NCBI GenBank assembly: GCA_000720535.1
Contig: JOAZ01000017.1
Location: 434,001-498,000, forward strand
DNA: 64,000 bases
Direction of reading: 5' to 3'
DNA from: Streptomyces halstedii
Lineage (GTDB): Bacteria > Actinomycetota > Actinomycetes > Streptomycetales > Streptomycetaceae
A program made the position numbers and the translations under genes. Positions within the stretch are counted from its first letter, which is position 1, and the number at the start of each line of letters is the position of its first letter. Below, one piece after another: positions 43,804 to 51,297 of this stretch. The notes under the pieces were generated by a model. That model did not search any database and was not told the origin of the DNA. It saw only the letters and a list, made by a program, of their open reading frames with translations.

Positions 43804-45335
43804 GCCGCACGCTCCGGGCCGAGGGAACGGCCGGCCCTCGCGGTCGTCCAGAGAGCCAGCGCGGCCAGCAGCACGGCGCACGCCCCGGTGGGGACGGCGG
43901 CTCCCGCCGGGGCGGCGAGCAGCCCGGCCAGCGCGGGGGCCAGGGCGGCCGCCCCGCCCGCCGCGGTCGCCAGGACCGCGCCCGCGCGGGCCTGGAGGTG
44001 CTGGGGCGTCGCCTGGATCGCCCGGCTCTGCAGGACGACCGTGGCGAGCGGCATGATCAGGCAGAACGCGGCGAACAGGGCGCCGTACGCCCACGGTCCG
44101 GAAGCGGCGGCCAGCCCGGCCGCGAGCGGGACCATGAGCCAGGACACCGCGACGAGCGCCCGGCCCGGACGCAGCCGGCGGGCGAGCCGGGGCGCGGTCA
44201 GCGAGCCGACGAGTCCGGCGGCCCCGGAGGCGGCCAGCACCAGCCCCATCGGCGCGGCGCCGTGCCCGCCCTCCTGGAGCGTGAACACGGCGCCGTAGTA
44301 CAGGGCGGTCAGGACTCCGCCGACGGTGGTGGTCCACACCAGGACCAGGCGTAACAGCGCCGAGTCGCGCACCAGCGTGTACCCGGCGGCGAGCGCCGCC
44401 ACGGCGGCCCGGTACGCGGCGGCACGGGCGGGTCCGGCGGGCCGGTCCCCGGGCCGGTCCGGGGCGTGGTCCCCGGGTGCCACGAGGTCCGCGCGCATCG
44501 CCCGTACGCAGACGGCGGCGACCGTGTACGACACGGCGTCCGCCACGAACGGGAGGAAGCGCGAGACCTGGAAGAGCGCTCCTCCCAGTGCCGGTCCGAG
44601 GACGAGGGCCCCCTGACCGCCCGCCTCCAGCCCGGCCACCACCCGGGGGACGTCCTCCGGTGCGGCGATCAGCGCGACGGTCCCACGGGAGGCGGCCTCG
44701 TAGCAGGCGGTGGAGAAACGTTCCACCAGGACCGCGCCCAAGAGGTGGGGGAGGGACGGCCTGCCGTCCGCGACGGCGAGGGCGACCGAGGCCATGGCCA
44801 GCGCGGAGACCACCGCCGACCAGAACATCACCGTCTTGCGCGCCCCCCGGTCGGCCGGTACGGCGGCCAGGGGGCCCATCACCAGACCCGCGGCGGTGGA
44901 GACCCCCGCGATCAGACCGACCACGGCCGGCGAGTGACCGAGCCCCAGGAGCAGGAGGGGCAGGACCACCCCGGACGCCTGGGTCCCGAGCGCGTCGGCC
45001 GCGTTCGCGGTCCACAGGAGCCGGATGTCCCGGGACCCGTGTCCGGACGGGCGGGGGAGGGGCCGGGGTTCCGGGCCGAAGGGCGCGGCCGGCGGCCGGG
45101 ACGGCGGGCCGGACGACGGACACGGGGGCCCGGCGGCCGGCCGGTCGTCCGGGGCGCCGGCCGGAGCGCCGGGGCCGGGCGTGGCGTGGTCCGGCGTGGT
45201 GGCGGGCGTGGCGTGGCTGGGCGTGGTGGCGGGAGCGGTGTGGCCGGGAGTGGTGGCGGGAGCCGCGTGGCCGGTTGTCGTGGCGGTCACGGCGGACGGG
45301 GGCGCCGTGGATGACGCTCCGGGAGCTCTCTCCAT
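43800..45335 (-). CDS. MFS exporter with repeat-containing N-terminal extension
   Basis: The 511-residue product has twelve hydrophobic segments from about residue 105 to 500, with MFS loop motifs such as PADRGARKTVMFWSA between helices 2 and 3. About 100 N-terminal residues are a cytoplasmic Pro/Ala/Thr extension with four repeats like TAPATTPSHATP (about residues 22-55). MFS pumps with TLLxxG-like helices export small peptides or drugs, so here it probably exports the RiPP and gives immunity. The ATG 45335 follows GGAGGTGA at 7 bases. It is the first gene of the operon. Confidence 0.87.
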   Translation of the reverse strand: MERAPGASSTAPPSAVTATTTGHAAPATTPGHTAPATTPSHATPATTPDHATPGPGAPAGAPDDRPAAGPPCPSSGPPSRPPAAPFGPEPRPLPRPSGHGSRDIRLLWTANAADALGTQASGVVLPLLLLGLGHSPAVVGLIAGVSTAAGLVMGPLAAVPADRGARKTVMFWSAVVSALAMASVALAVADGRPSLPHLLGAVLVERFSTACYEAASRGTVALIAAPEDVPRVVAGLEAGGQGALVLGPALGGALFQVSRFLPFVADAVSYTVAAVCVRAMRADLVAPGDHAPDRPGDRPAGPARAAAYRAAVAALAAGYTLVRDSALLRLVLVWTTTVGGVLTALYYGAVFTLQEGGHGAAPMGLVLAASGAAGLVGSLTAPRLARRLRPGRALVAVSWLMVPLAAGLAAASGPWAYGALFAAFCLIMPLATVVLQSRAIQATPQHLQARAGAVLATAAGGAAALAPALAGLLAAPAGAAVPTGACAVLLAALALWTTARAGRSLGPERAA

Positions 45336-45930
45336 GCCGCTTCACCTCCGCCTTCCGGCAGTCGTCCACAGGGTGATCACGATCTGACGAAAGTACGTAG
45401 AAGTTGTGCACGGGATGAAACGGTCGGGAGCCTAACCACGGCCTTCGGAAGGGCACAAGGAGGCCGCCCGGGGACGAATGTCCGGATCGAGAGGTTGCCC
45501 GGCCCCCGCCACCCCCGTCCCGGGCATCCCGTCCGCCGCCGCCTCCGCGGGGCCGGGCCGGTGCGGAGGGGGCCCGTGGGGGGAAAGGGCGACGCGGGGG
45601 GTCCGGTACGGGATGGCGCGGCCTGCCGGCCACGGTGTTCGGCCGCTCCCCGCTCCTCGCGTCGGCGGACTCGCGGGCAGGACGCTCCGCCGCGCGGCCA
45701 TTGGCCGAAAAGGACCGCTCCGCCCGCCGCCCGGCCCGGCTCCCGTCCGCCCGCCGCGGCCCCTCGCGAAGACTCCCGGGAAGCCTGCCGAGCTCGGGCG
45801 GTAGCCGCGTGGAGCCCTCCCGCAGCCCTCCCGCGGCCCGCCCGGAAGCCCCGCGAAGGTCCCGGGGGTTCCGTGAAGGTCCCGCGAAGGCGCTGCGAAC
45901 AACTGTCCGGTACCGAAGTGCGAGACAAGG
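45336..45930. other. Long intergenic region upstream of the RiPP operon
   Basis: About 600 bases carry no convincing gene. The part next to the exporter (45375-45425) is relatively A/T-rich (GATCTGACGAAAGTACGTAG and on) and probably holds the operon promoter. No clear -35/-10 pair could be fixed. From 45480 to 45900 the sequence is extremely GC-rich, with short repeats such as GAAGGTCCCG. Open frames here lack ribosome binding sites. Confidence 0.6.
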
Positions 45931-45965
45931 CTGACCGGCATGTGACCAGTGGGTAAGGTCGTGCC
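45931..45965 (+). promoter_or_regulatory. Promoter of the MarR gene, leaderless type
   Basis: A -35 CTGACC (45931-45936), a 17-base spacer and a -10 TAAGGT (45954-45959) end 6 bases before the GTG start at 45966. Transcription would start at the start codon. No Shine-Dalgarno is present. Confidence 0.65.
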
Positions 45966-46478
45966 GTGCCGAAGCCGCTCAGCCTCCCTTTCGATCCCAT
46001 CGCCCGCGCCGACGAACTCTGGCAGCGACGCTGGGGCCCGGTGCCCTCCATGGGCGCGATCACCTCGATCATGCGTGCCCAGCAGATCCTGCTCTCCGAG
46101 GTCGACGCGGTGGTCAAGCCGTACGGGCTGACCTTCGCCCGGTACGAGGCGCTGGTCCTGCTCACCTTCTCGCAGGCCGGTGAGCTGCCGATGTCCAAGA
46201 TCGGTGAACGCCTCATGGTGCACCCCACGTCCGTGACGAACACCGTGGACCGGCTGGTCCGCTCGGGGCTGGTCGCGAAGCGGCCCAACCCCAACGACGG
46301 CCGGGGCACCCTCGCCTCCATCACCGACAAGGGCCGCGAGGTCGTCGAGGCGGCGACCGAGGACCTGATGGCGATGGAGTTCGGTCTCGGGGCGTACGAC
46401 GCCGAGGAGTGCGCGGAGATCTTCGCGATGCTGCGCCCGCTGCGGGTGGCCGCCCAGGACTTCGACGACAAGGCCTGA
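45966..46478 (+). CDS. MarR-family transcriptional regulator
   Basis: The product has 170 residues. A winged helix covers about residues 55-115 (LTFARYEALVLLTFSQAGELPMSKIGERLMVHPTSVTNTVDRLVRSGLVAKRPNPNDGRG) with the acidic/basic wing tip, and dimerisation helices lie on either side. GTG 45966 was chosen from the -10 box placed 6 bases upstream. It precedes the DUF3817 gene, with a repeat-rich spacer between. Its targets are unknown. The adjoining RiPP operon is divergent and lies 630 bases away. Confidence 0.87.
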   Translation: MPKPLSLPFDPIARADELWQRRWGPVPSMGAITSIMRAQQILLSEVDAVVKPYGLTFARYEALVLLTFSQAGELPMSKIGERLMVHPTSVTNTVDRLVRSGLVAKRPNPNDGRGTLASITDKGREVVEAATEDLMAMEFGLGAYDAEECAEIFAMLRPLRVAAQDFDDKA

Positions 46479-46480
46479 CC

Positions 46481-46595
46481 GGACCCGGCCCACAAGCCCC
46501 GACCGGACCAGGACGGACAAGCCCTGACCGGACCCGGACCATGAGGCCCGACCGGACCGGACAAGCCCCGACCGGACCGGGACCGGGGCGCCGCA
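46481..46595 (+). repeat. Degenerate GACCGGACC tandem repeats
   Basis: A run of about 115 bases is built from variants of CTGACCGGACCCGG and AAGCCCCGACCGGACC, at least six occurrences with irregular spacing. It lies between the MarR stop and the DUF3817 start. It is non-coding in any supported frame. Confidence 0.8.
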
Positions 46596-46629
46596 AGATC
46601 GCCCCTGTCCTCCGGTTAGGCTCGACGGC

Positions 46630-46962
46630 ATGAAACCCAGCGTGCTGACCCGCTATCGGGTGATGGCCTACGTCACCGCCGTCATGTTGCTGATCCTCTG
46701 CGTCTGCATGATCTTCAAATACGGGTTCGACACGGGTGAGGGCCTCACCCTCGTGGTCTCGCAGATCCACGGCGTGCTCTACATCATCTACCTCGTCTTC
46801 GCCTTCGACCTGGGCTCCAAGGCGAAGTGGCCGATGGGCAAGCTGCTCTGGGTGCTGGTCTCCGGCACGATCCCGACCGCCGCCTTCTTCGTCGAGCGCA
46901 GGATCGTGCGCGAGGTGGGCCCGCTGGTCGCGGACGGCGCCGCGCAGCCCGTGAAGGCCTGA
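46630..46962 (+). CDS. DUF3817 family small membrane protein
   Basis: The 110-residue product has three hydrophobic segments (about residues 10-30, 40-60 and 70-90) and the family core VSQIHGVLYIIYLVFAFDLGSKAKWPMGK. It is a paralog of the protein at 38228. The ATG 46630 has CGACGGC directly upstream and TTAGGCT (a -10-like box) 8 bases before it, so a short leader or leaderless transcript is possible. The function is unknown. Confidence 0.85.
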   Translation: MKPSVLTRYRVMAYVTAVMLLILCVCMIFKYGFDTGEGLTLVVSQIHGVLYIIYLVFAFDLGSKAKWPMGKLLWVLVSGTIPTAAFFVERRIVREVGPLVADGAAQPVKA

Positions 46963-46987
46963 TCCACGCGGCGAAGGCGCCCCCGGT

Positions 46988-47015
46988 ACCGCCCCGCGCG
47001 AAAGCGCCGGGCGGT
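46988..47015 (+). terminator. Hairpin terminator after DUF3817 gene
   Basis: The arms ACCGCCC (46988-46994) and GGGCGGT (47009-47015) with an inner CGC-GAAA-GCG stem are followed by TT. It lies between the DUF3817 stop and the icmA promoter. Confidence 0.7.
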
Positions 47016-47021
47016 TTGCCA

Positions 47022-47057
47022 TCGACAGATAGTAGGACGTCCTAGTAAATTTGGAGC
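47022..47057 (+). promoter_or_regulatory. icmA promoter with 12-bp palindromic operator
   Basis: A -35-like TCGACA (47022-47027), an 18-base spacer and a -10-like TAAATT (47046-47051) end 6 bases before the ATG at 47058. The perfect palindrome TAGGACGTCCTA (47033-47044) fills the spacer, so a bound dimer would block RNA polymerase. GGAG lies only one base before the ATG, too close for a ribosome site, which supports a leaderless start. Confidence 0.72.
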
Positions 47058-48758
47058 ATGGACGCTGACGCTATCGAGGAGGGCCGCCTCCGCTGGCAGG
47101 CCCGTTACGACAAGGCCCGCAAGCGCGACGCGGACTTCACCACGCTCTCCGGGGACCCCGTGGAGCCCGCGTACGGGCCCCGGCCCGGTGACACGTACGA
47201 GGGTTTCGACCGGATCGGCTGGCCCGGCGAGTACCCCTTCACGCGAGGGCTCTACCCGACGGGCTACCGCGGCCGCACCTGGACCATCCGGCAGTTCGCC
47301 GGCTTCGGCAACGCCGAGCAGACCAACGAGCGCTACAAGATGATCCTGGCCGCGGGCGGCGGCGGGCTCAGTGTCGCCTTCGACATGCCGACCCTGATGG
47401 GCCGCGACTCCGACGACCCGCGCTCGCTGGGCGAGGTCGGGCACTGCGGCGTCGCCATCGACTCCGCCGCCGACATGGAGATCCTCTTCGGGGACATCCC
47501 GCTCGGCGACGTCACCACCTCGATGACCATCAGCGGTCCCGCCGTCCCCGTCTTCTGCATGTACCTGGTCGCCGCCGAGCGCCAGGGCGTCGATCCCGGG
47601 GTGCTCAACGGCACGCTCCAGACGGACATCTTCAAGGAGTACATCGCCCAGAAGGAGTGGCTCTTCCAGCCCGAGCCCCATCTGCGCCTCATCGGCGACC
47701 TGATGGAGCACTGCGCCCGCGACATCCCCGCCTACAAGCCGCTCTCCGTCTCCGGCTACCACATCCGTGAGGCCGGTGCGACGGCCGCGCAGGAGCTGGC
47801 GTACACCCTGGCGGACGGCTTCGGCTACGTGGAGCTGGGCCTCTCCCGCGGCCTGGACGTGGACACCTTCGCCCCCGGCCTGTCCTTCTTCTTCGACGCG
47901 CACCTGGACTTCTTCGAGGAGATCGCCAAGTTCCGCGCCGCCCGCCGGATCTGGGCGCGCTGGATGAAGGAGGTGTACGACGCGAAGACCGACAAGGCGC
48001 AGTGGCTCCGCTTCCACACCCAGACGGCCGGGGTCTCGCTCACCGCCCAGCAGCCGTACAACAACGTCGTCCGCACCGCCGTCGAGGCGCTGTCCGCGGT
48101 CCTCGGCGGCACCAACTCGCTGCACACCAACGCCCTGGACGAGACGCTGGCGCTCCCCTCGGAGCAGGCGGCCGAGATCGCCCTGCGCACCCAGCAGGTC
48201 CTCATGGAGGAGACCGGCGTCGCCAACGTCGCCGACCCGCTGGGCGGTTCCTGGTACGTCGAACAGCTCACCGACCGTATCGAGGCCGACGCCGAGAAGA
48301 TCTTCGAGCAGATCCGGGAGCGCGGTACCCGGGCCCACCCGGACGGCAGGCACCCCATCGGGCCGATGACCTCCGGCATCCTGCGGGGCATCGAGGACGG
48401 CTGGTTCACCGGCGAGATCGCCGAATCGGCCTTCCGCTACCAGCAGGCGCTGGAGAAGGGCGACAAGCGTGTCGTCGGCGTCAACGCCCATCACGGATCG
48501 GTCACCGGCGATCTGGAGATCCTGCGGGTCAGCCACGAGGTCGAGCGCGACCAGGTGCGTGAGCTGGCGGCGCGCAAGGAGCGCCGCGACGACGCGGCCG
48601 TCCGCACCGCGCTGGAGGAGATGCTGACCGCCGCCCGGGACGGCTCCAACATGATCGAGCCGATGCTCCGGGCCGTCCGCGCCGAGGCGACCCTCGGCGA
48701 GATCTGCGGCGTCCTGCGCGACGAGTGGGGCGTCTATACGGAGCCGCCGGGCTTCTGA
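47058..48758 (+). CDS. icmA: Isobutyryl-CoA mutase large subunit (IcmA)
   Basis: The 566-residue product is a B12-dependent acyl-CoA mutase substrate-binding (TIM barrel) subunit without a cobalamin domain. The sequence has Phe80 (TIRQFAGFG) and Gln198 (KEYIAQKEWLF). At these positions methylmalonyl-CoA mutases have Tyr and Arg, and isobutyryl-CoA mutases have Phe and Gln, so the assignment is specific. Length and numbering match the Streptomyces enzyme exactly. It interconverts isobutyryl-CoA and n-butyryl-CoA, linking valine breakdown to fatty acid and polyketide building blocks. The small cobalamin-binding subunit IcmB is not in the window. Its 3' end overlaps the convergent TetR gene by 25 bases. 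Confidence 0.94.
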   Translation: MDADAIEEGRLRWQARYDKARKRDADFTTLSGDPVEPAYGPRPGDTYEGFDRIGWPGEYPFTRGLYPTGYRGRTWTIRQFAGFGNAEQTNERYKMILAAGGGGLSVAFDMPTLMGRDSDDPRSLGEVGHCGVAIDSAADMEILFGDIPLGDVTTSMTISGPAVPVFCMYLVAAERQGVDPGVLNGTLQTDIFKEYIAQKEWLFQPEPHLRLIGDLMEHCARDIPAYKPLSVSGYHIREAGATAAQELAYTLADGFGYVELGLSRGLDVDTFAPGLSFFFDAHLDFFEEIAKFRAARRIWARWMKEVYDAKTDKAQWLRFHTQTAGVSLTAQQPYNNVVRTAVEALSAVLGGTNSLHTNALDETLALPSEQAAEIALRTQQVLMEETGVANVADPLGGSWYVEQLTDRIEADAEKIFEQIRERGTRAHPDGRHPIGPMTSGILRGIEDGWFTGEIAESAFRYQQALEKGDKRVVGVNAHHGSVTGDLEILRVSHEVERDQVRELAARKERRDDAAVRTALEEMLTAARDGSNMIEPMLRAVRAEATLGEICGVLRDEWGVYTEPPGF

Positions 48759-49408
48759 GCCCTCTCGGCGGGCGCACTCCCGGGGCGGGGCGCCGACCCC
48801 AGGCCCGAGAGCAGCAGCAGGGTGAAGCGCCGGGCCCAGTCGGTGTCGACGGGCTCGGCGCTCACCAGCGCCCGGTGCACCACCGCGCCCGCGATCACGT
48901 CGAAGATCAGGTCGGCGGTGCGCGCCGCCACCTCCCCGTCCGGCTCCACGGGCAGCTCCCCGCGCCGCTGGGCGCGCTCCCGGCCCTGGAGGACGAGGCG
49001 CTTCTGCCGCGCCACGATCGAGTTCCGTATCCGGTCCCGCAGCGCCTCGTCGCGGGTGGACTCGGCGACCACCGCCATGAGCGCGGTCCTCGTCTCCGGC
49101 CGCTCCAGCAGGGCCGCGAACTGGAGCACCACCGCCTCCACGTCGGCCGCCAGGCTGCCCAGGTCCGGCAGCTCCAGCTCATCGAAGAGGACCGCGACCG
49201 CGTCCACGACCAGTTCGTTCTTACCGGCCCAGCGGCGGTAGAGGGTCGTCTTGGCGACCCCCGCCCGGCTCGCCACGTCCCCCATCGTCAGCTTCGACCA
49301 GCCGAGGTCGACCAGCGACGCACGGGTCGCCTCCAGGATCGCGGCGTCGGCCGCCGCGCTGCGGGGGCGTCCCGACCGCGTGGGCCGGGTGAGGCGGTGG
49401 CTCGGCAT
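48734..49408 (-). CDS. TetR-family transcriptional regulator
   Basis: The product has 224 residues. A basic N-terminus (SHRLTRPTRSGRPRSAAADAA) precedes the helix-turn-helix (LVDLGWSKLTMGDVASRAGVAKTTLYRRWAGKNELV, about residues 33-68), and a helical effector domain follows. I took ATG 49408. The palindrome TACCGGCCGGTA just upstream may be its own operator. It is tail-to-tail with icmA (25-base overlap), so antisense interference is possible. Whether it controls icmA through the different palindrome at 47033 is open. Confidence 0.87.
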   Translation of the reverse strand: MPSHRLTRPTRSGRPRSAAADAAILEATRASLVDLGWSKLTMGDVASRAGVAKTTLYRRWAGKNELVVDAVAVLFDELELPDLGSLAADVEAVVLQFAALLERPETRTALMAVVAESTRDEALRDRIRNSIVARQKRLVLQGRERAQRRGELPVEPDGEVAARTADLIFDVIAGAVVHRALVSAEPVDTDWARRFTLLLLSGLGSAPRPGSAPAERAQKPGGSV

Positions 49409-49418
49409 GCGGCGACCA

Positions 49419-49430
49419 TACCGGCCGGTA
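49419..49430 (-). promoter_or_regulatory. Palindrome TACCGGCCGGTA upstream of tetR
   Basis: A perfect 12-base palindrome lies 10 bases before the TetR start codon. Its half-site ACCGG recurs nearby (TACCG at 49433, ACCGG at 49441). It is a likely autoregulatory operator. Confidence 0.6.
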
Positions 49431-49503
49431 AGTACCGCTGACCGGGGCCGGAGAGCGTGAGACAGATCACCGGGGGGTCTTGCCCCCGAGGGGGTGCGGC
49501 CAG

Positions 49504-49526
49504 TTACGCTACGGGTCGTAGCGTAA
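49504..49526. promoter_or_regulatory. Inverted repeat TTACGCTAC-N5-GTAGCGTAA
   Basis: A perfect 9-bp inverted repeat is spaced by GGGTC in the 317-base region between tetR and the thioredoxin gene. The size fits a dimeric repressor site. The rest of that region (49431-49725) holds no gene. It has a G-run hairpin near 49470-49495 and a ribosome site for the thioredoxin gene. Confidence 0.65.
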
Positions 49527-49725
49527 GGCGGCGGCGCGTCCTCCGGCTCGCGCCGCGACTGATCGACAGCCACAGGCACCGGGTGGGGACCCGGTGCGAG
49601 GACGGGGTTTTCAGGGCCCCTACGACCGTGTCCGTCCGCCCGTCGCGCACACCGGCGCGGCGACGGGCGGACATGGTTCGCGGATCGCTTTTCGCAACCG
49701 TGGGGCCAGGGGGGAGGATGTACGC

Positions 49726-50697
49726 ATGCAGCCTAGGAACATGTCCATGAGCGGCGTCGTCGACCTCGCCGCTGTGAAGGCGGCCGGAGAGGCCAAGGCG
49801 AAGGCGGAGCAGGCACGCGCCGAGTCCGCCCGCACGGGGGGCGGCGGCGGGGTGTCCCCGTCCGCCCTGGTGATCGACGTCGACGAGGCGGGCTTCGAGA
49901 CCGACGTCCTCCAGCGCTCCACCGAAGTCCCGGTCGTCATCGACTTCTGGGCCGAGTGGTGCGAACCGTGCAAACAGCTCGGCCCGCTCCTGGAGCGCCT
50001 CGCCACCGAGTACAACGGCCGCTTCGTGCTGGCCAAGGTCGATGTCGACGCCAACCAGATGCTGATGCAGCAGTTCGGGATCCAGGGCATCCCGGCCGTC
50101 TTCGCCGTCGTCGCCGGGCAGGCCCTCCCGCTCTTCCAGGGCGCCGCCCCGGAGAGCCAGATCCGTCAGACGCTGGACCAGCTGATCCAGGTCGGCGAGG
50201 AGCGGTTCGGTCTCACCGGGATCGTGGTCGACGCGGACGCCGAGGTGACGGACAGCGCTCCGGCCGAGGTGCCCGCCGGGCCGTACGACGCGCTGCTGGA
50301 GGCCGCCGCGCAGGCCCTGGACGCCAGCGACTTCGACGGCGCCGTCCAGGCGTACCGGAACGTCCTGTCCGAGGACCCGGTGAACACCGAGGCCAAGCTG
50401 GGTCTCGCCCAGGCCGAACTCCTCCGCAGGGTCGCGGGCTTCGACCCGCAGAAGGTCCGCGCCGACGCCGCCGGGAAGCCGGCCGACCCGGCGGCGCAGA
50501 TGGACGCCGCCGATCTGGACCTGGTGGGCGGACACGTCGAGGACGCCTTCGGCCGCCTCGTCGAGACGGTCCGCCGCACGTTCGGTGACGACCGCGACGC
50601 GGTGCGGGTGCGTCTGCTGAAGCTCTTCGAGGTGATCGGCCCCGAGGACCCCCGGGTCATCGCCGCGAGGACGGCTCTGGCACGCGTCTTGTTCTGA
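49726..50697 (+). CDS. Thioredoxin-domain protein with C-terminal TPR-like region (YbbN type)
   Basis: The product has 323 residues. After a flexible Gly/Ala-rich N-terminus (1-45) comes a thioredoxin fold with active site WCEPC (Cys79, Cys82). The cis-Pro is in GIQGIPAVFAVV. The C-terminal half (about 180-320) has TPR-like helices (YDALLEAAAQALDASDFDGAVQAYRNVLSEDPVNTEAKLGLAQAEL). This build is that of the YbbN/CnoX chaperone-redox proteins that protect client proteins under oxidative stress. The ATG 49726 has GGGGAGG at 8 bases. Confidence 0.9.
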   Translation: MQPRNMSMSGVVDLAAVKAAGEAKAKAEQARAESARTGGGGGVSPSALVIDVDEAGFETDVLQRSTEVPVVIDFWAEWCEPCKQLGPLLERLATEYNGRFVLAKVDVDANQMLMQQFGIQGIPAVFAVVAGQALPLFQGAAPESQIRQTLDQLIQVGEERFGLTGIVVDADAEVTDSAPAEVPAGPYDALLEAAAQALDASDFDGAVQAYRNVLSEDPVNTEAKLGLAQAELLRRVAGFDPQKVRADAAGKPADPAAQMDAADLDLVGGHVEDAFGRLVETVRRTFGDDRDAVRVRLLKLFEVIGPEDPRVIAARTALARVLF

Positions 50698-50706
50698 TGT
50701 GACAAC

Positions 50707-50739
50707 ACGGCCGCGGTACCTCTCGGGTATCGCGGCCGT
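50707..50739 (+). terminator. Intrinsic terminator after the thioredoxin gene
   Basis: The arms ACGGCCGCG (50707-50715) and CGCGGCCGT (50731-50739) pair, with further pairing of GTACC and GGGTA inside. TTTTCG follows. Confidence 0.88.
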
Positions 50740-51297
50740 TTTCGCGGGGGAGCGACAATGGACGCCCCTGCTTTACCAAATCTTGACACAAAACGCGTCC
50801 TGTTACTCCCAGTAAACCCCCCTCCCTGCTCTGTCCGGTTAAGGGCGGCAATCGCACTGTTCGGGCGCCCCGTCGGCGTCACCCTGTGCGGCCGCCCGGT
50901 ATCGCCCTGTCGTGCCCTGGTTATCGGGTCGTTACTAGCGAGTAACGACCCCCCTTGTGTGACGGCCGGGAATGCACCACGATCGGCCACGCTCGGTCCA
51001 ATACCCGCCAGCCCGACGGCCAGTCGGCGCCGACGGCCTGTTGGGTCCCCACCGGGTGGTCGGCGGCAGTGGCGCCGATCGCGGACAGGGGGGTTCCCCG
51101 CTTCTGGCGGGGCCTGTCCGACCGGCCGCGCAGACGCGTGGCCAGTGGTTGTCGCTCGGGAGTGATCGCCGGTGATTCGGAAGCGGTACGCGCGTTCCGG
51201 TCCGGGCGCTCCCCTTCCCGAGGACGTAGCACTTCTCCCATCCCAGGACGGGCACGACGCCCGTACCGGAGATGTACGTCCGAGAAGGAGGAAATGA
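50740..51297 (+). other. Long upstream region of the DUF6230 operon with two related palindromes
   Basis: About 560 bases carry no gene. Two related inverted repeats are visible: GTTACT-CCC-AGTAAA (50802-50816) and GTCGTTACT-AGCG-AGTAACGAC (50928-50949, 9-bp arms, perfect). A TTGACA box (50783-50788) precedes the first, but no good -10 is found at 17 bases. The stretch 51000-51290 has no clear signal except GAGAAGGAGGAA, the ribosome site for the gene at 51298. Confidence 0.65.

Larger units (their letters stand above)
38975..45335 (-). other. RiPP biosynthetic locus (exporter, peptidase, precursor, radical SAM methyltransferase, DUF5825)
   Basis: Five genes on the minus strand are spaced from a 4-base overlap to 107 bases: MFS exporter, S9 peptidase, 39-residue precursor, B12 radical SAM C-methyltransferase and DUF5825 protein. 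The gene set is that of a self-contained peptide natural product locus: make, modify, cut and export. On both sides lie core-type genes, including two DUF3817 genes, so the locus is probably an insertion. No integrase or attachment site is visible. Confidence 0.85.

Noticed and set aside
41890-45633. A single 1247-residue fusion of peptidase and upstream sequence
   Set aside because: The first 610 codons are the wrong frame of the MFS exporter. The GTGA overlap at 43800-43803 gives a clear separate start.
45495-45956. Possible 153-residue gene in the long intergenic region
   Set aside because: It is an Arg/Pro/Gly-rich product without domain or start signal. The marR promoter lies inside its end.
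47058-48758. Call as methylmalonyl-CoA mutase
   Set aside because: Phe80 and Gln198 are the isobutyryl-CoA mutase residues, and the protein lacks a cobalamin-binding domain.
49594-49725. N-terminal extension of the thioredoxin protein
   Set aside because: The extension is Arg/Gly-rich and poorly protein-like. A strong ribosome site supports ATG 49726.
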